From Legionella bononiensis (GTDB taxonomy: Bacteria; Pseudomonadota; Gammaproteobacteria; Legionellales; Legionellaceae): a stretch of 64,000 bases of DNA. Under the pieces are notes generated by a model that saw only the letters and a list, made by a program, of their open reading frames with translations, ran no database searches and had not been told where the DNA came from. Location of the stretch: assembly GCF_016786215.1 (NCBI RefSeq), contig NZ_JADOBG010000011.1, positions 1-64,000 on the forward strand, in the 5' to 3' direction. This document shows positions 54,188-63,829 of this stretch, piece by piece; position 1 is the stretch's first letter; each line of letters opens with the position of its first letter. The position numbers and the translations under genes were made by a program.

Positions 54188-55717
54188 ATGAAACTACTGG
54201 GAAAAACTATACTTGCTGCTATTGTCTTAATATTACTTGCGTTTATAACCCTCTGGATACTCGCTAAAAATATTAAACCCGAAACCATCAAGCAATTAGT
54301 CAGCAATCAAATCACAGCCCTTACACATAAGAAAAGCCAAATTAATGGTGATATTTATTGGCAAGTCTTCCCAAGACCCGGATTAAAATTCAGCAAAATT
54401 CAAATTGGTGATGAAAAAAGCAGGGAGAACTATTTTTTATCTGCGGATACCATGCTGTTGAATTTACAAATTACCCCATTGTTAAAGGGAAATTTTGTTT
54501 TTAGTGAAATTAATGTGGATGGGTTAAAATTACAAATCAACCAGGATATACCCCAGGCAACTCAATCCCCTACTGCAATAACTCCAAATAAAAAAGAATT
54601 GTCCAGCCATCAATTTGCAATTCAAAGTTTATCAGTCAATCATGGTCAATTGATTATAAATAATAACGGACGCTCCACTGTATTTAAAAACATTCAAATT
54701 GGTATTGAACAGTTTAATATTCAAAAATCTCCGTTTCCAGTTCAAATCAAAGCCAGACTTACCGAAGCAGCACCTGTTTCAATAGCTAAAGCGAACATTA
54801 ATTTTAAAGGAAGATTAAGTCTTGCACCCTCATTTTTAAATGAATTACACAATGGAATTGATAACTCATCAATTGAAGGTCAACTTTTTATTCAAAATAT
54901 TTTACTCAATCAATTTGCAATCAGTAAGCTCAATACTACCCTTAAAACACATAAAACCGGCATATCATTTAACCCACTCACTCTTTCTCTTTATGGTGGG
55001 GAATCTATTGGTGATATGGATTATACACTAGCCAACCAAGAATGTTCACTGAATCAAACAGCCACCAATCTTGATGGCAAACAATTAATGACTGCCCTAA
55101 TAGGTCATGAAGCAATCAGTGGTAATCTTGATTACTCCATTCATGCAACGGTCCCGTTGAATAAACAAGGACTTGATAATATTAACGGTAAAGGAACGAT
55201 TACGATCAAAGATGGTGAACTATATAACATCAACCTGAATCAAATGATCAGCAATATAAAAGAGCAATTAGATAACCTGATGAAAGGAGCTCCATCAAAG
55301 CTTCCCAAAACATTACAATTGTCAGGGTGGGAAAAATCCGGATCAGGCAATACTCCCTTTAAATTAGCGAATATCCAGTATCTAATACACAATGAACACA
55401 TTACGAGCGAATCCTTGCTCTTGCAAACCGATAAATTACAAGTCAATGGTGAAGGGAATATCAATTTATCAACCCATGAATTAAATGCCAAACTAAAAGC
55501 TGTTTTAAACAGTAACTCAACAGACAGTTCCATGCAGAAGGTTCAACAGGCTCTCGGAGGTTATTTTCCTTTAAATGTATCAGGAACCATTGAGCATCCA
55601 TTAGTGCTTCCTGATATTAAAATAATCAATCCTCTGCTAAGTCATTTGTTGATTAAAACCACATTGGAACAACCCCTGAAGAAAATTGAAGGCACATTAA
55701 AAGAGTTTATACGTTGA
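54188..55717 (+). CDS. AsmA-family protein
   Basis: The 509-residue protein has an N-terminal membrane helix (about 7-27, ILAAIVLILLAFITLWILA), then AsmA repeats with the family opening VSNQITALTHKKSQINGDIYW-like segment and YWQVFPRPGLKFSKIQIGD, and the C-terminal AsmA_2 domain (about 310-480, INGKGTITIKDGELYNINL). AsmA-like proteins are thought to move phospholipid between the membranes. Length is short for AsmA (E. coli 617). The TGA overlaps the TTG start of mutY. Confidence 0.88.
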   Translation: MKLLGKTILAAIVLILLAFITLWILAKNIKPETIKQLVSNQITALTHKKSQINGDIYWQVFPRPGLKFSKIQIGDEKSRENYFLSADTMLLNLQITPLLKGNFVFSEINVDGLKLQINQDIPQATQSPTAITPNKKELSSHQFAIQSLSVNHGQLIINNNGRSTVFKNIQIGIEQFNIQKSPFPVQIKARLTEAAPVSIAKANINFKGRLSLAPSFLNELHNGIDNSSIEGQLFIQNILLNQFAISKLNTTLKTHKTGISFNPLTLSLYGGESIGDMDYTLANQECSLNQTATNLDGKQLMTALIGHEAISGNLDYSIHATVPLNKQGLDNINGKGTITIKDGELYNINLNQMISNIKEQLDNLMKGAPSKLPKTLQLSGWEKSGSGNTPFKLANIQYLIHNEHITSESLLLQTDKLQVNGEGNINLSTHELNAKLKAVLNSNSTDSSMQKVQQALGGYFPLNVSGTIEHPLVLPDIKIINPLLSHLLIKTTLEQPLKKIEGTLKEFIR

Positions 55718-56787
55718 CCAATCAAGTAATTCAGGAACAATTTAGCCGTCCCCTGCTTGCATGGTATGACGTAAACGGCCGTAAAGATTTACCCTGGCAA
55801 TCTCCACGGCATCCATACCGCGTATGGATTTCTGAAATAATGTTACAGCAGACTCAGGTGCAAACAGTTATTCCCTATTTTAATCGCTTTATGCAACGAT
55901 TCCCTACTGTTGATGAGCTGGCTCAATCTGCAGAAGATGAGGTGCTCTCATTATGGTCAGGGCTTGGATACTATAGCCGGGCAAGAAATCTGCATGCCAC
56001 TGCAAAAATAATCAAAGAGCGCTATCAAGGGATATTTCCAAGGGATCTGAACACGTTGATCACCTTCCCAGGCATTGGCCCTTCAACAGCAGCGGCGATA
56101 ATATCGCAAGCATTTAATGAACCAGCAGCAATTTTAGATGGTAATGTAAAGCGGGTTTTAGCACGGTATTTTTTAATTAAAGGCTGGCCAGAACAGGCGC
56201 AGGTAAAGAAAACTTTGTGGGAGTACGCGAATTTATGCATGCCAACAGAACGCTGTGCTGATTACACTCAGGCAATAATGGACTTGGGGGCAACCTGTTG
56301 TACGTCCAGAAAACCAGATTGTATTCGCTGTCCTCTAAACTCAACATGTCTTGCTTATAAAAACGAAGAACAAAGCCATTACCCTGAAAAAAAAGTTAAA
56401 AAACCAACACCGGTCCAGTACCAGCAATTTCTTGTTCTCCATGACCAATATAAACGGATATACCTGGAAAGAAGACCTCCTACGGGATTATGGGGTGGTT
56501 TATGGTGTTTCCCCAGCCTGAACATTGATGATTGTCCCCTGGAATACATCCAGCGCCATTATGCATTAAAGGGAGCTACTCCAAGACAACTGATGACCTT
56601 TAAGCACCGATTTAGTCATTTTCATCTGGAAATTAAAGCACTGAGTATTAAAACTCAAACTACGAATCAACACATCGCAGAAACTACAGGTTTGTGGTTT
56701 CCCAAAGAACAACTGGCTTCCCTCGGTTTAGCCAAACCGACCAGTCTTATCCTGGCACAACTATTCGATCTTCATGAATTTCAGTAA
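55714..56787 (+). CDS. mutY: adenine DNA glycosylase MutY
   Basis: The 357-residue enzyme removes A opposite 8-oxoG. It has the catalytic Glu in ISEIMLQQTQV (about 36), the helix-hairpin-helix TFPGIGPSTAAAI (about 112-124), the catalytic Asp in CADYTQAIMDLG (about 140), the 4Fe-4S cluster cysteines C-x6-C-x2-C-x5-C (about 195-210), and a C-terminal NUDIX-like domain that recognises oxoG. The start is a TTG overlapping asmA by 4 bp; no better in-frame start is nearby. Confidence 0.95.
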   Translation: MTNQVIQEQFSRPLLAWYDVNGRKDLPWQSPRHPYRVWISEIMLQQTQVQTVIPYFNRFMQRFPTVDELAQSAEDEVLSLWSGLGYYSRARNLHATAKIIKERYQGIFPRDLNTLITFPGIGPSTAAAIISQAFNEPAAILDGNVKRVLARYFLIKGWPEQAQVKKTLWEYANLCMPTERCADYTQAIMDLGATCCTSRKPDCIRCPLNSTCLAYKNEEQSHYPEKKVKKPTPVQYQQFLVLHDQYKRIYLERRPPTGLWGGLWCFPSLNIDDCPLEYIQRHYALKGATPRQLMTFKHRFSHFHLEIKALSIKTQTTNQHIAETTGLWFPKEQLASLGLAKPTSLILAQLFDLHEFQ

Positions 56788-56864
56788 GGCTAATTTGAGT
56801 TGATCTATATCCTATTACTCAATCTCGTATTATCATCAAATAAATCTTAATTTTGAGTTCCTCA

Positions 56865-57824
56865 ATGAATACTATCCTGATATTAATCATTAGTTTTATT
56901 GCTCTCCTATGGGCAGCTAATCATTTAGTAAGCGGTGTTTCAGGATTAGCAATTCGATATAACCTGTCACCATTGATCACTGGATTAACAATTGTTGCCA
57001 TAGGGACGTCAGCACCTGAAATTGCCATTTCCATTCTTTCCGCTCTTAAGGATAAAAATGATCTAGCGATAGGAGACGCCATTGGATCTAACATTGCTAA
57101 TATCGGTTTGGTTTTGGGGATTACCATACTGATTAAACCAAGTACAATGAATTACACCGCCCTAAAAAAAGCCTATCCCATCTTGATTATCACCATGCTT
57201 TTCGCATACAGCTTAATACTTGATGGATTTCTGGGTAAAACTGATGGCTGTTTATTGCTTATTGCGTGTATTGCAGTTATTTCTTTTTTTATCTATCTGG
57301 CGAATCACGCCCCAAAAAGAGATCCCTTCTTCAATGAATTTAAAGCAGCTGTCAATTTAAATCGCTCCATTGGCTCCAATCTGTTAAGTACAATTCTAGG
57401 CTTAATCATTCTGCCTGTAAGTGCAAAATACATTATTGTGAGCTCTACCACTATTGCTCAATGGTGTGGTGTAAATGAAGTTACCATAGGATTAACAATT
57501 ATTGCTTTTGGAACAACCCTTCCTGAATTAGCAACATCAATCACGGCAGCCTTAAAAGGTGAAGAGGATATCGCTATAGGTACAATTCTAGGATCCAATA
57601 TCTACAATCTTTTATTGATATTAGCTTTCCCGGCACTAATTAACCCTGCAAAAATCAGTACCATTGTTTTATGGCGAGATATGCCTGTATTGATAGCTCT
57701 TACTGTTCTGTTAGTATTTTTAAATTATCATTACAAGAAGAAACTGTCTCCGTGGCATGGCGGGATACTGGTTTTGGTTTATTGTAGCTACATTGTTTCT
57801 TTAATTCTTAAAGCCCGCGTTTAA
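56865..57824 (+). CDS. calcium/sodium (CaCA) antiporter
   Basis: The 319-residue membrane protein is of the YrbG type with ten helices. Two inverted alpha repeats contain the signatures GTSAPEIAIS (about 53-62) and GTTLPELATS (about 212-221), with GDAIGSNIANIGLVLG and GTILGSNIYNLLLIL after them. It exchanges Na+ or H+ for Ca2+ across the inner membrane. I start at the ATG at 56865; a TTG at 56853 is the alternative. Confidence 0.92.
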   Translation: MNTILILIISFIALLWAANHLVSGVSGLAIRYNLSPLITGLTIVAIGTSAPEIAISILSALKDKNDLAIGDAIGSNIANIGLVLGITILIKPSTMNYTALKKAYPILIITMLFAYSLILDGFLGKTDGCLLLIACIAVISFFIYLANHAPKRDPFFNEFKAAVNLNRSIGSNLLSTILGLIILPVSAKYIIVSSTTIAQWCGVNEVTIGLTIIAFGTTLPELATSITAALKGEEDIAIGTILGSNIYNLLLILAFPALINPAKISTIVLWRDMPVLIALTVLLVFLNYHYKKKLSPWHGGILVLVYCSYIVSLILKARV

Positions 57825-58149
57825 AATTGATTTGACTTGATTGAACGTTCATTGGCCTCCCTTCAATCTTCATTTTATTCCACATAGATACCAGGGACTT
57901 TTGGCTTTGGTTCTTTAACCTCTGCCTAGAGCGGCTTGTCCCTGATCAATCCTCTATTTGTACGTTATCCTCAACGCGAAAGCGGGGTTCCATGTCCCAA
58001 TATGGGGTTGTGCTTGTTTTTAGGATGGAACTACGCTCTTTCAATTAGCCTTAAATTAAACTTGGTAAAGATAAAGCTCGACGTACCGCGGCATGTCCTC
58101 GGTACGTCGTCGTTTGCAGCTAACTGAAAATATGAATGCTCAACAGCCC
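57825..58149. repeat. 325-bp gap with palindromes
   Basis: A 10-bp hairpin, cgacgtaccg (58079-58088) with cggtacgtcg (58100-58109), lies near the end of the gap; ggtacgt and a ccgcgg core recall the block at 21537. Earlier DNA (caacgcgaaagcggggttcc near 57974) resembles the decayed palindromes at 10877. No coding frame is supported. Confidence 0.6.
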
Positions 58150-58530
58150 CTAGAATAATATCTTTTCTACTGGATAATTCTGAAGTTTTTTACTCTGGAA
58201 TATCTTTTTCTTCTCCAGACTACCGCGTTCAAGAATTTTAGTTGCTACCACGGCATCCGGTTGGCCAGCCTCAGCTGCCATATTAATCCAATACCATGCT
58301 TTCTTTCGGTCCTCGACTACACCCTGGCCATAATAATACATATACCCTATTGCATATTGAGCATCAGGCTGACCTTTTGCTGCTTCAGGCTTTAATCGAA
58401 TGAATGCTCTTCTGTAATCCTGAGCCTTAAAACTCTGTATCCCTTCATGTAAATTATATGCGCTCGAAATACAGGCAGCCAACAGCGGAATAAAAATTAA
58501 TATTAATAATAACCTGGATATAGATCTCAT
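58150..58530 (-). CDS. Sel1-repeat lipoprotein
   Basis: The 126-residue protein has a lipobox ending LLAAC (about 16-20) and two Sel1-like repeats (QDYRRAFIRLKPEAAKGQPD, then AQYAIGYMYYYGQGVVEDRK and AWYWINMAAEAGQPDA). Sel1 proteins act as scaffolds; in Legionella the family includes the large EnhC and LpnE. It lies 5 bp behind lspC and is surely in one transcript, so a link to type II secretion is possible but not known. Confidence 0.85.
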   Translation of the reverse strand: MRSISRLLLILIFIPLLAACISSAYNLHEGIQSFKAQDYRRAFIRLKPEAAKGQPDAQYAIGYMYYYGQGVVEDRKKAWYWINMAAEAGQPDAVVATKILERGSLEKKKIFQSKKLQNYPVEKILF

Positions 58531-58535
58531 GCTCT

Positions 58536-59045
58536 TTATTCCTCTTTTAAAGGCTTTGCTACAGGCTCAAAGGTTAAATCATTTTTAGGCAAACTTAAAC
58601 TCTCCAGATTACCATCCCTTTCGACAAGGACCCCTCCAGCCATAATTCGTTTGATAACTGCTCCACCAGGAATTTTATCTCCGATTTTATAAGTTTTTTC
58701 TTCACCACTGGAGGAACGGATAATAACCTGCGATTCGTCTGTTTTATCGGCTAGAAGTATTCCGACCAGACTGACATTCAACATGGATTTTTTAACATTG
58801 CCTTCATTTAAATCATTAGGAACATAAACACCAAACATGGAAGAGTTCAAAATATCGCGAAATGAATCCTGTTTTGCTCCTCCTGGAGGTGTAGTTTCTT
58901 GTTCAGAAGCTTCACTGGTTTTAGAGTATGGAATTAAAATACTGGCGAATTCTATAATAATTAATATTGAAAAAAGTGAAATTAAACTAATGATGATCCA
59001 TTTTGCATACCTGGCTGACAGTAAATAATGAATATCAAATTTCAT
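58536..59045 (-). CDS. lspC: type II secretion inner-membrane protein LspC (GspC)
   Basis: The 169-residue bitopic protein has one membrane helix at about 15-36 (WIIISLISLFSILIIIEFAS), a linker, and the HR domain (about 80-160: LNVSLVGILLADKTDESQVI, TYKIGDKIPGGAVIKRIMAG). The HR domain binds the secretin GspD. There is no PDZ or coiled-coil end, as known for the short Legionella LspC. As in L. pneumophila, lspC stands apart from lspDE and lspFGHIJK. Confidence 0.9.
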   Translation of the reverse strand: MKFDIHYLLSARYAKWIIISLISLFSILIIIEFASILIPYSKTSEASEQETTPPGGAKQDSFRDILNSSMFGVYVPNDLNEGNVKKSMLNVSLVGILLADKTDESQVIIRSSSGEEKTYKIGDKIPGGAVIKRIMAGGVLVERDGNLESLSLPKNDLTFEPVAKPLKEE

Positions 59046-59217
59046 ATGCCCATAACCCTGTTATTTTTTAAAGATGCGAACTCATTCATTCTATGCTAAA
59101 AATTACTATAAACCCAAGATAATTAGGTATGTACCCATCCTAGCATAAATTATTGGATCTTTATCTAAAGTGGGTATAAACCTGCCAATAAAAACCGAAT
59201 TATTTCAAGGATGATGA

Positions 59218-60177
59218 ATGAATAAAGAGCTGCTCCCACCTCATGTACAGTTGGCTGTAATGTCACGTGAATATGTTGTTTCAAGAGCCATACATGCTAT
59301 TGCTCACCTTGGATTAGCAGACCATATGTCCGACCAACCTAAATCAGTTATAGAACTTGCACAATTAACTGGAACGATTCCTGATCTTTTAGATCGTTTA
59401 TTAACTTTTCTCACGGATTATGGACTATTTATCAAAGAGGGCGAAGCCTATGCCCTTACATCATTATCTTACCCGCTAAGACAGGACAACCCCAATTCTA
59501 TAAAAGATATATTGGGTATGTTTGATGAATCTTGGTGGCAAGCTTTTTCTCAATTGGAAACCAGTTTAAAAACAGGTATTCCTGCATTCAAATACCAACA
59601 CGGCACTGAATTTTATGAATTTATGAATAATAATCCTGAAAAAAAAGCAGACTATGAAAAAGGAATGGCAAAGCTTTCAAAACGGGATGATGACCTTATT
59701 GCCCAACACTTTGATTTTGGACAATTTTCAACGCTGATCGAGCTGGGTTATGGCAGAAAAGGATTAGCTGAAGCAATTAAAAAACACCACCCCGATGTAC
59801 AGATAGACATCAATCCATTTATTCCCGAGTTAATTAAAAAAGAACATGACTCTTCTTTTTCAAACCTTCCTAAAGCTGATGCCTATATTTTAAAAGGAAT
59901 ACTGCATGATTTTAATGACAAGATCATTGCTAAACTGCTTAAAGACATCCGCAATTCCATGAAAAGCAAGGGTTCACTTATTATTGCCGAACAAGCCATT
60001 CCCAATAATCATGTACCTCATACTAACAAAACCATGGACATCATCATGATGGTGTTAGTAGGAGGCAGACAAAGAACCGTAAACCAATGGTGCGAATTAG
60101 TAGAATCAACTGGTTTTAACTTAAAATTAATCACTCCGACTGAGGGCATGTTTACCCTGATAGAGTTCCAAAATTAA
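59218..60177 (+). CDS. SAM-dependent O-methyltransferase-like protein
   Basis: The 319 residues follow the plan of Methyltransf_2 enzymes: an N-terminal helical dimerisation/winged-helix part (AIHAIAHLGLADHMSD, SVIELAQLTG, LLDRLLTFLTDYGLF) and a C-terminal Rossmann domain with the catalytic His in LKGILHDFNDKI. The SAM loop is degenerate: LIELGYGRKGLAEAI where VDxGGGxG is usual. This may reduce or change cofactor use. It ends tail to tail (4-bp overlap) with the FAD oxidase gene. Confidence 0.82.
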   Translation: MNKELLPPHVQLAVMSREYVVSRAIHAIAHLGLADHMSDQPKSVIELAQLTGTIPDLLDRLLTFLTDYGLFIKEGEAYALTSLSYPLRQDNPNSIKDILGMFDESWWQAFSQLETSLKTGIPAFKYQHGTEFYEFMNNNPEKKADYEKGMAKLSKRDDDLIAQHFDFGQFSTLIELGYGRKGLAEAIKKHHPDVQIDINPFIPELIKKEHDSSFSNLPKADAYILKGILHDFNDKIIAKLLKDIRNSMKSKGSLIIAEQAIPNNHVPHTNKTMDIIMMVLVGGRQRTVNQWCELVESTGFNLKLITPTEGMFTLIEFQN

Positions 60178-61553
60178 TGAGGATGCAGCATCGATTGAAA
60201 AATACCTTGTGGATCAAATTGATTTTTTAAATCAATCCAGGAGGTATGCCGCTCACCAAAATGATTTTCCCAATAGTGTTCTGGCAAACTAGTCCCCAAA
60301 AAACCCGACAGATAACGTTTGCCACCCAACTGAATAAAACGTTTATCCAAATCTTGAATTGCCTGTAAACAACTGTCTTTAAGAGGTGAAGGTACGCCTG
60401 GGTTCAAAATCATAAAAGAACAAATAGAATCATCTTCAGGGAGCATCAAAAACCCCCCTTTCTTTTTAGCCATAGGTACTACATGGACGAGACTGGCGTA
60501 ATGTACAGGTAATTCCTGAAGTATTGAAGGAAGATGCTCTTTTAACACGGCAGTAGAGATAAAACACTCATACCAGGGATGATATAAATCCCATTGTCCT
60601 AACATTTTCATGACTTCAAATCGGGAATTATGCCTTAAAAGATATGCTGAGCTATACTCCTCTTGAGTATTGATAACACGCCAGGGATCCAGATTGGCAA
60701 TTACATCACTCAGCTCGGGACTGTTTTTTTCATATTCAACAGAAAGATGCAATCCATAAAGCCACTCCACTAGGGGAACGCGTTTATCTCCAGCTAATTT
60801 TGCGCCCTGGATAGAAGGAGAACAAAACATCTCCATATAATCTACGGTACCTTTTGCTTTTTCTATATCGATAAACCATTGCTCCTGATCGGTATAAACC
60901 AGACAAACAGTTTTAACCAGTGCTTTTATTGGACGTAATTGAATACAGGCTTTAGTAATAACCGCAAAGCGTCCCTGCCCTGAGAGACAGGCCTGAAATA
61001 ATGGCGAATTACTCTCAACAAGGTGTTTCACACCCAAACCATCAACTACCTCCAATGCCCGAACATGAGCATTTATAGCCCCATATTTAAAAGAAGAAGC
61101 GCCTACTCCACCTGCCGACAATACGCCCGCTATGGATAAGTTACAATTATAGGGTAATACAAAAGGAGCCTTATTGTTTTGTAATGTTACTTGGAGCAAA
61201 TTGGCCCAACTGGTATTTGCCTCAACCCAGATGGAATCATCAGTCATTTCCAGAGGATTCATAAAATGTTGCATTGAAAGAGTTAATCCACCCGGAACGG
61301 GTAAAGACTGCCCACATTGACTCAATCCATTCCCACGAATAGTAATTGGTAATTTGTGCTGATTTGCAAATAAAATCATTGTTTGTAATGCATCTGTAGT
61401 CTGAGGAATAAAAACAGCGGCGGGAGGCGATTGAATTAATTTACCAAAATCCTGACTAAATGAAACAAGCGTTTGCTCATCACTGAGCAACGCTTGTCCT
61501 GTTTCATATTCATACTGCTTGATTTTCTCTGTATTCCACTGGTTTAATGACAT
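60174..61553 (-). CDS. FAD-dependent oxidoreductase (FAD_binding_4 / cytokinin-dehydrogenase-like)
   Basis: The 459-residue flavoprotein has the PP-loop IRGNGLSQCGQSLPVPGGL (about 73-92) and GVLSAGGVGASSFKYGA (about 128-144). In cytokinin dehydrogenase and related oxidases the loop reads RGxGHS with FAD bound to the His; here Leu replaces that His, so FAD is probably not covalently bound. The end DLKNQFDPQGIFQ also fits the class. There is no signal peptide. It overlaps the upstream HO-like gene by 44 bp in another frame, which means tight coupling. Substrate is unknown. Confidence 0.85.
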   Translation of the reverse strand: MSLNQWNTEKIKQYEYETGQALLSDEQTLVSFSQDFGKLIQSPPAAVFIPQTTDALQTMILFANQHKLPITIRGNGLSQCGQSLPVPGGLTLSMQHFMNPLEMTDDSIWVEANTSWANLLQVTLQNNKAPFVLPYNCNLSIAGVLSAGGVGASSFKYGAINAHVRALEVVDGLGVKHLVESNSPLFQACLSGQGRFAVITKACIQLRPIKALVKTVCLVYTDQEQWFIDIEKAKGTVDYMEMFCSPSIQGAKLAGDKRVPLVEWLYGLHLSVEYEKNSPELSDVIANLDPWRVINTQEEYSSAYLLRHNSRFEVMKMLGQWDLYHPWYECFISTAVLKEHLPSILQELPVHYASLVHVVPMAKKKGGFLMLPEDDSICSFMILNPGVPSPLKDSCLQAIQDLDKRFIQLGGKRYLSGFLGTSLPEHYWENHFGERHTSWIDLKNQFDPQGIFQSMLHPH

Positions 61554-62262
61554 GTTGATTCCTTTCTTTTGCTTGACCTAATCGTTTGTTACATGCAAGA
61601 ACCAATCCATCAAACATCTTGTTAAACGCATCGTAGCAGCGATCTATCATTTTTAATGCTTCACGACGGGTACTGATAGGTAATTGCACTTCGTATATTC
61701 TTTTCTCCATTTCTTCTTCGAACAAGGCATGAGCCAGTTCCACTTCCAGGTGTGAACTTGAGAAATATTTCAGATTTCTATCTTGTCCTGTTTTTTTAAC
61801 TTGTTTCACTACTTTTTCGAAAAACACATGTCCAGAAGATTCCAAAGTCAAGAGTAACGCAACGTTTAACCGTTCATCGTCCAGTTTATAAATTTCTGAC
61901 ATGATGGCATAAGCTGCGTCTCGGATTAATTGTGAATCTTTACTGTATAACCAGGCTACATCATCCCGATCGCAGGATTTATCATTACAAAATTCACTCA
62001 TGTATTTTTTATCACTCAAAAACCATTTTTCGTGACCGGCATCTTCCAGACGATGGTGACGCGCTACTTTCTTTAGATAGGGATCTTTTACTCGTTCCTC
62101 ATTAATACGTAATATATCTTGAAAGGTCATTGCCCAAAAGGTTAATTCTGGTACAAAATAACTGATTTCTTCCAAACTGTTTAACTCTTCTAATATATTA
62201 AAGAAGGGATGATTCACAAATTCATTTTGTTTTGAATCGATGTATGCTTGAATAGTTTTCAT
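61510..62262 (-). CDS. haem-oxygenase-like protein, candidate diiron oxidase
   Basis: The 250-residue all-helical protein resembles the HO-like (TenA/CADD/HDO) superfamily. Possible metal ligands are E39 (VPELTFWAM), E73/D74 and H77 (LEDAGHEKWF), a second E/H pair in LESSGHVFFEK (about 143-148), and SSSHLEVELAHALFE (about 172-182), giving the E...D/ExxH...E...H...xxxH layout seen in diiron members of this superfamily. That layout is read by eye and the ligands are inferred. It lies upstream of the FAD oxidase with a 44-bp overlap, and downstream of kmo after 217 bp. Confidence 0.7.
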   Translation of the reverse strand: MKTIQAYIDSKQNEFVNHPFFNILEELNSLEEISYFVPELTFWAMTFQDILRINEERVKDPYLKKVARHHRLEDAGHEKWFLSDKKYMSEFCNDKSCDRDDVAWLYSKDSQLIRDAAYAIMSEIYKLDDERLNVALLLTLESSGHVFFEKVVKQVKKTGQDRNLKYFSSSHLEVELAHALFEEEMEKRIYEVQLPISTRREALKMIDRCYDAFNKMFDGLVLACNKRLGQAKERNQHVIKPVEYRENQAV

Positions 62263-62479
62263 GACTGACTCCGTGTAAAAATAATTTCGACAAAATTACA
62301 AGTGCAGCCATCGTGCCAACTTTTTAATCAAAATGCTCAAAATTAACACTGTTTTATGCAGTTATTTTATTATTTCCGCTATTAATCCTCAGGTAGCGAC
62401 AAAATAATGTCCCTGAATCTTGGCTGCACGACAAAATTTTGACCAATAAATCTCTTTAAAATTAATGATCTATTTTTAA

Positions 62480-63829
62480 CTAAAATAATTTCGCCAATTT
62501 TTTGTCATAATCAAGCATTAAATTATCCACTTCATGCCAATTTAACTCCTTAACATCAGTTATTGAACAACAAATTTGGTCTAAAAGCCGAGTTTGAATC
62601 TCCCCAAGCTCTAATGCACGAGAATAAGGGGTATTTGTAAACATAACCAGGACATGTTTAGAGACATAACGTTCAGGATATCGAGCCATTAACTCCCGCT
62701 CTACCTGTTTTTTTAAAATAAACTCAGGGTTACGAATATCGGAATGAATTTCATGGTAGTTATCCATAGACATTAGCGCAACAGCATCAGTATTCACTTT
62801 TCTTTGCTCATAAAAAACAGGCATGACTCGAGACCAATCATCATGATGCTGTTCGAGCAACTCATCCAATATGCGGCAATCCTCAAACGCACTATTCATT
62901 CCTTGACCAAAAAAAGGAATAATTCCATGAGCGGCATCACCTATTAATAAACATTCATCACGATAATACCAAGGAGTGCACTTTATGGTGCTCATATATC
63001 CAGTCGGATTTCCAAAAAATTCACTGGCCAGGTTGGGCATGGCTTTAAAGGCGTCAGGAAATTCTTTCTGAAAAAACGCAAATAAACGTTCTTCATTATC
63101 CAAAACAGCAAAACTGTCTTTGCCTTCATTAGCCAAAAACAAAGATCCGGTTATTGAATCGTCTGGATTTGGATTACCTAAAAGCATAAAGGAATCACGC
63201 GGCCAAAGATGTAAATGTTCCCGAGCCATTCCTACAGTATGTGTTCTACTGATGGACAACTCCTTGTAACTGTGTGATAGAAACTCACGGCTTGCCGTTA
63301 CAATTCCTTCATTTTTCAGTGACTCTCTAACATGCGAAGGAGCTCCGTCTGCCCCAATTAATCGTTGATAACTGTATTCAACAGGACGCCCCTCTTTAGT
63401 CTCAAACTTAAGTTTTTTATTCTGAACATCCAATTGCAATAACTTCATATCAAAGTGCAGGTGAATATTAGGAGATTGATCTGCTTTATTTAAGAGTAAT
63501 GCATTCAAATCCGTGCGAGATATTGCATTAATGTATTCATTTTCATGACGACCAAAGGGCTGAAAATGAATATCTCCATTTGCTTCATGTATCGCTCGTG
63601 CACGCATTGGCACCATGATTTTGTTCACTTCGTCCATTAAATCCATTGCCTTCAGGCCTGTAATTCCACGGCATGATAAAGCAAGATTTATAGAACGACC
63701 GTAATCAATTGGGCTCTTACGTATATCAGAACGCGACTCAAACAACTCAACTTTATAGCCTCGCCTGGCCAAATATAATGAGCAAAGTGTTCCTGCCAGC
63801 CCAGCGCCAATAATGGTAATCTCTTTCAT
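62480..63829 (-). CDS. kmo: kynurenine 3-monooxygenase
   Basis: The 449-residue flavin hydroxylase converts kynurenine to 3-hydroxykynurenine with NADPH and O2. It has the FAD Rossmann motif IIGAGLAGTLCSLYLARRG (about 6-24), the RSINLALSCRG segment typical of KMO, GADGAPSHVRESL (about 160), and the FAD-ribose motif LIGDAAHGIIPFFGQGMN (about 295-312). The start is chosen at the second of two adjacent ATGs (63829), 5 bp behind agggag. The rest of a tryptophan-kynurenine pathway is not in the window. No gene is visible in 63830-64000. Confidence 0.92.
   Translation of the reverse strand: MKEITIIGAGLAGTLCSLYLARRGYKVELFESRSDIRKSPIDYGRSINLALSCRGITGLKAMDLMDEVNKIMVPMRARAIHEANGDIHFQPFGRHENEYINAISRTDLNALLLNKADQSPNIHLHFDMKLLQLDVQNKKLKFETKEGRPVEYSYQRLIGADGAPSHVRESLKNEGIVTASREFLSHSYKELSISRTHTVGMAREHLHLWPRDSFMLLGNPNPDDSITGSLFLANEGKDSFAVLDNEERLFAFFQKEFPDAFKAMPNLASEFFGNPTGYMSTIKCTPWYYRDECLLIGDAAHGIIPFFGQGMNSAFEDCRILDELLEQHHDDWSRVMPVFYEQRKVNTDAVALMSMDNYHEIHSDIRNPEFILKKQVERELMARYPERYVSKHVLVMFTNTPYSRALELGEIQTRLLDQICCSITDVKELNWHEVDNLMLDYDKKLAKLF

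Noticed and set aside
57936..58127. 63-residue plus-strand frame
   Set aside because: It lies in palindromic intergenic DNA with no ribosome binding site.
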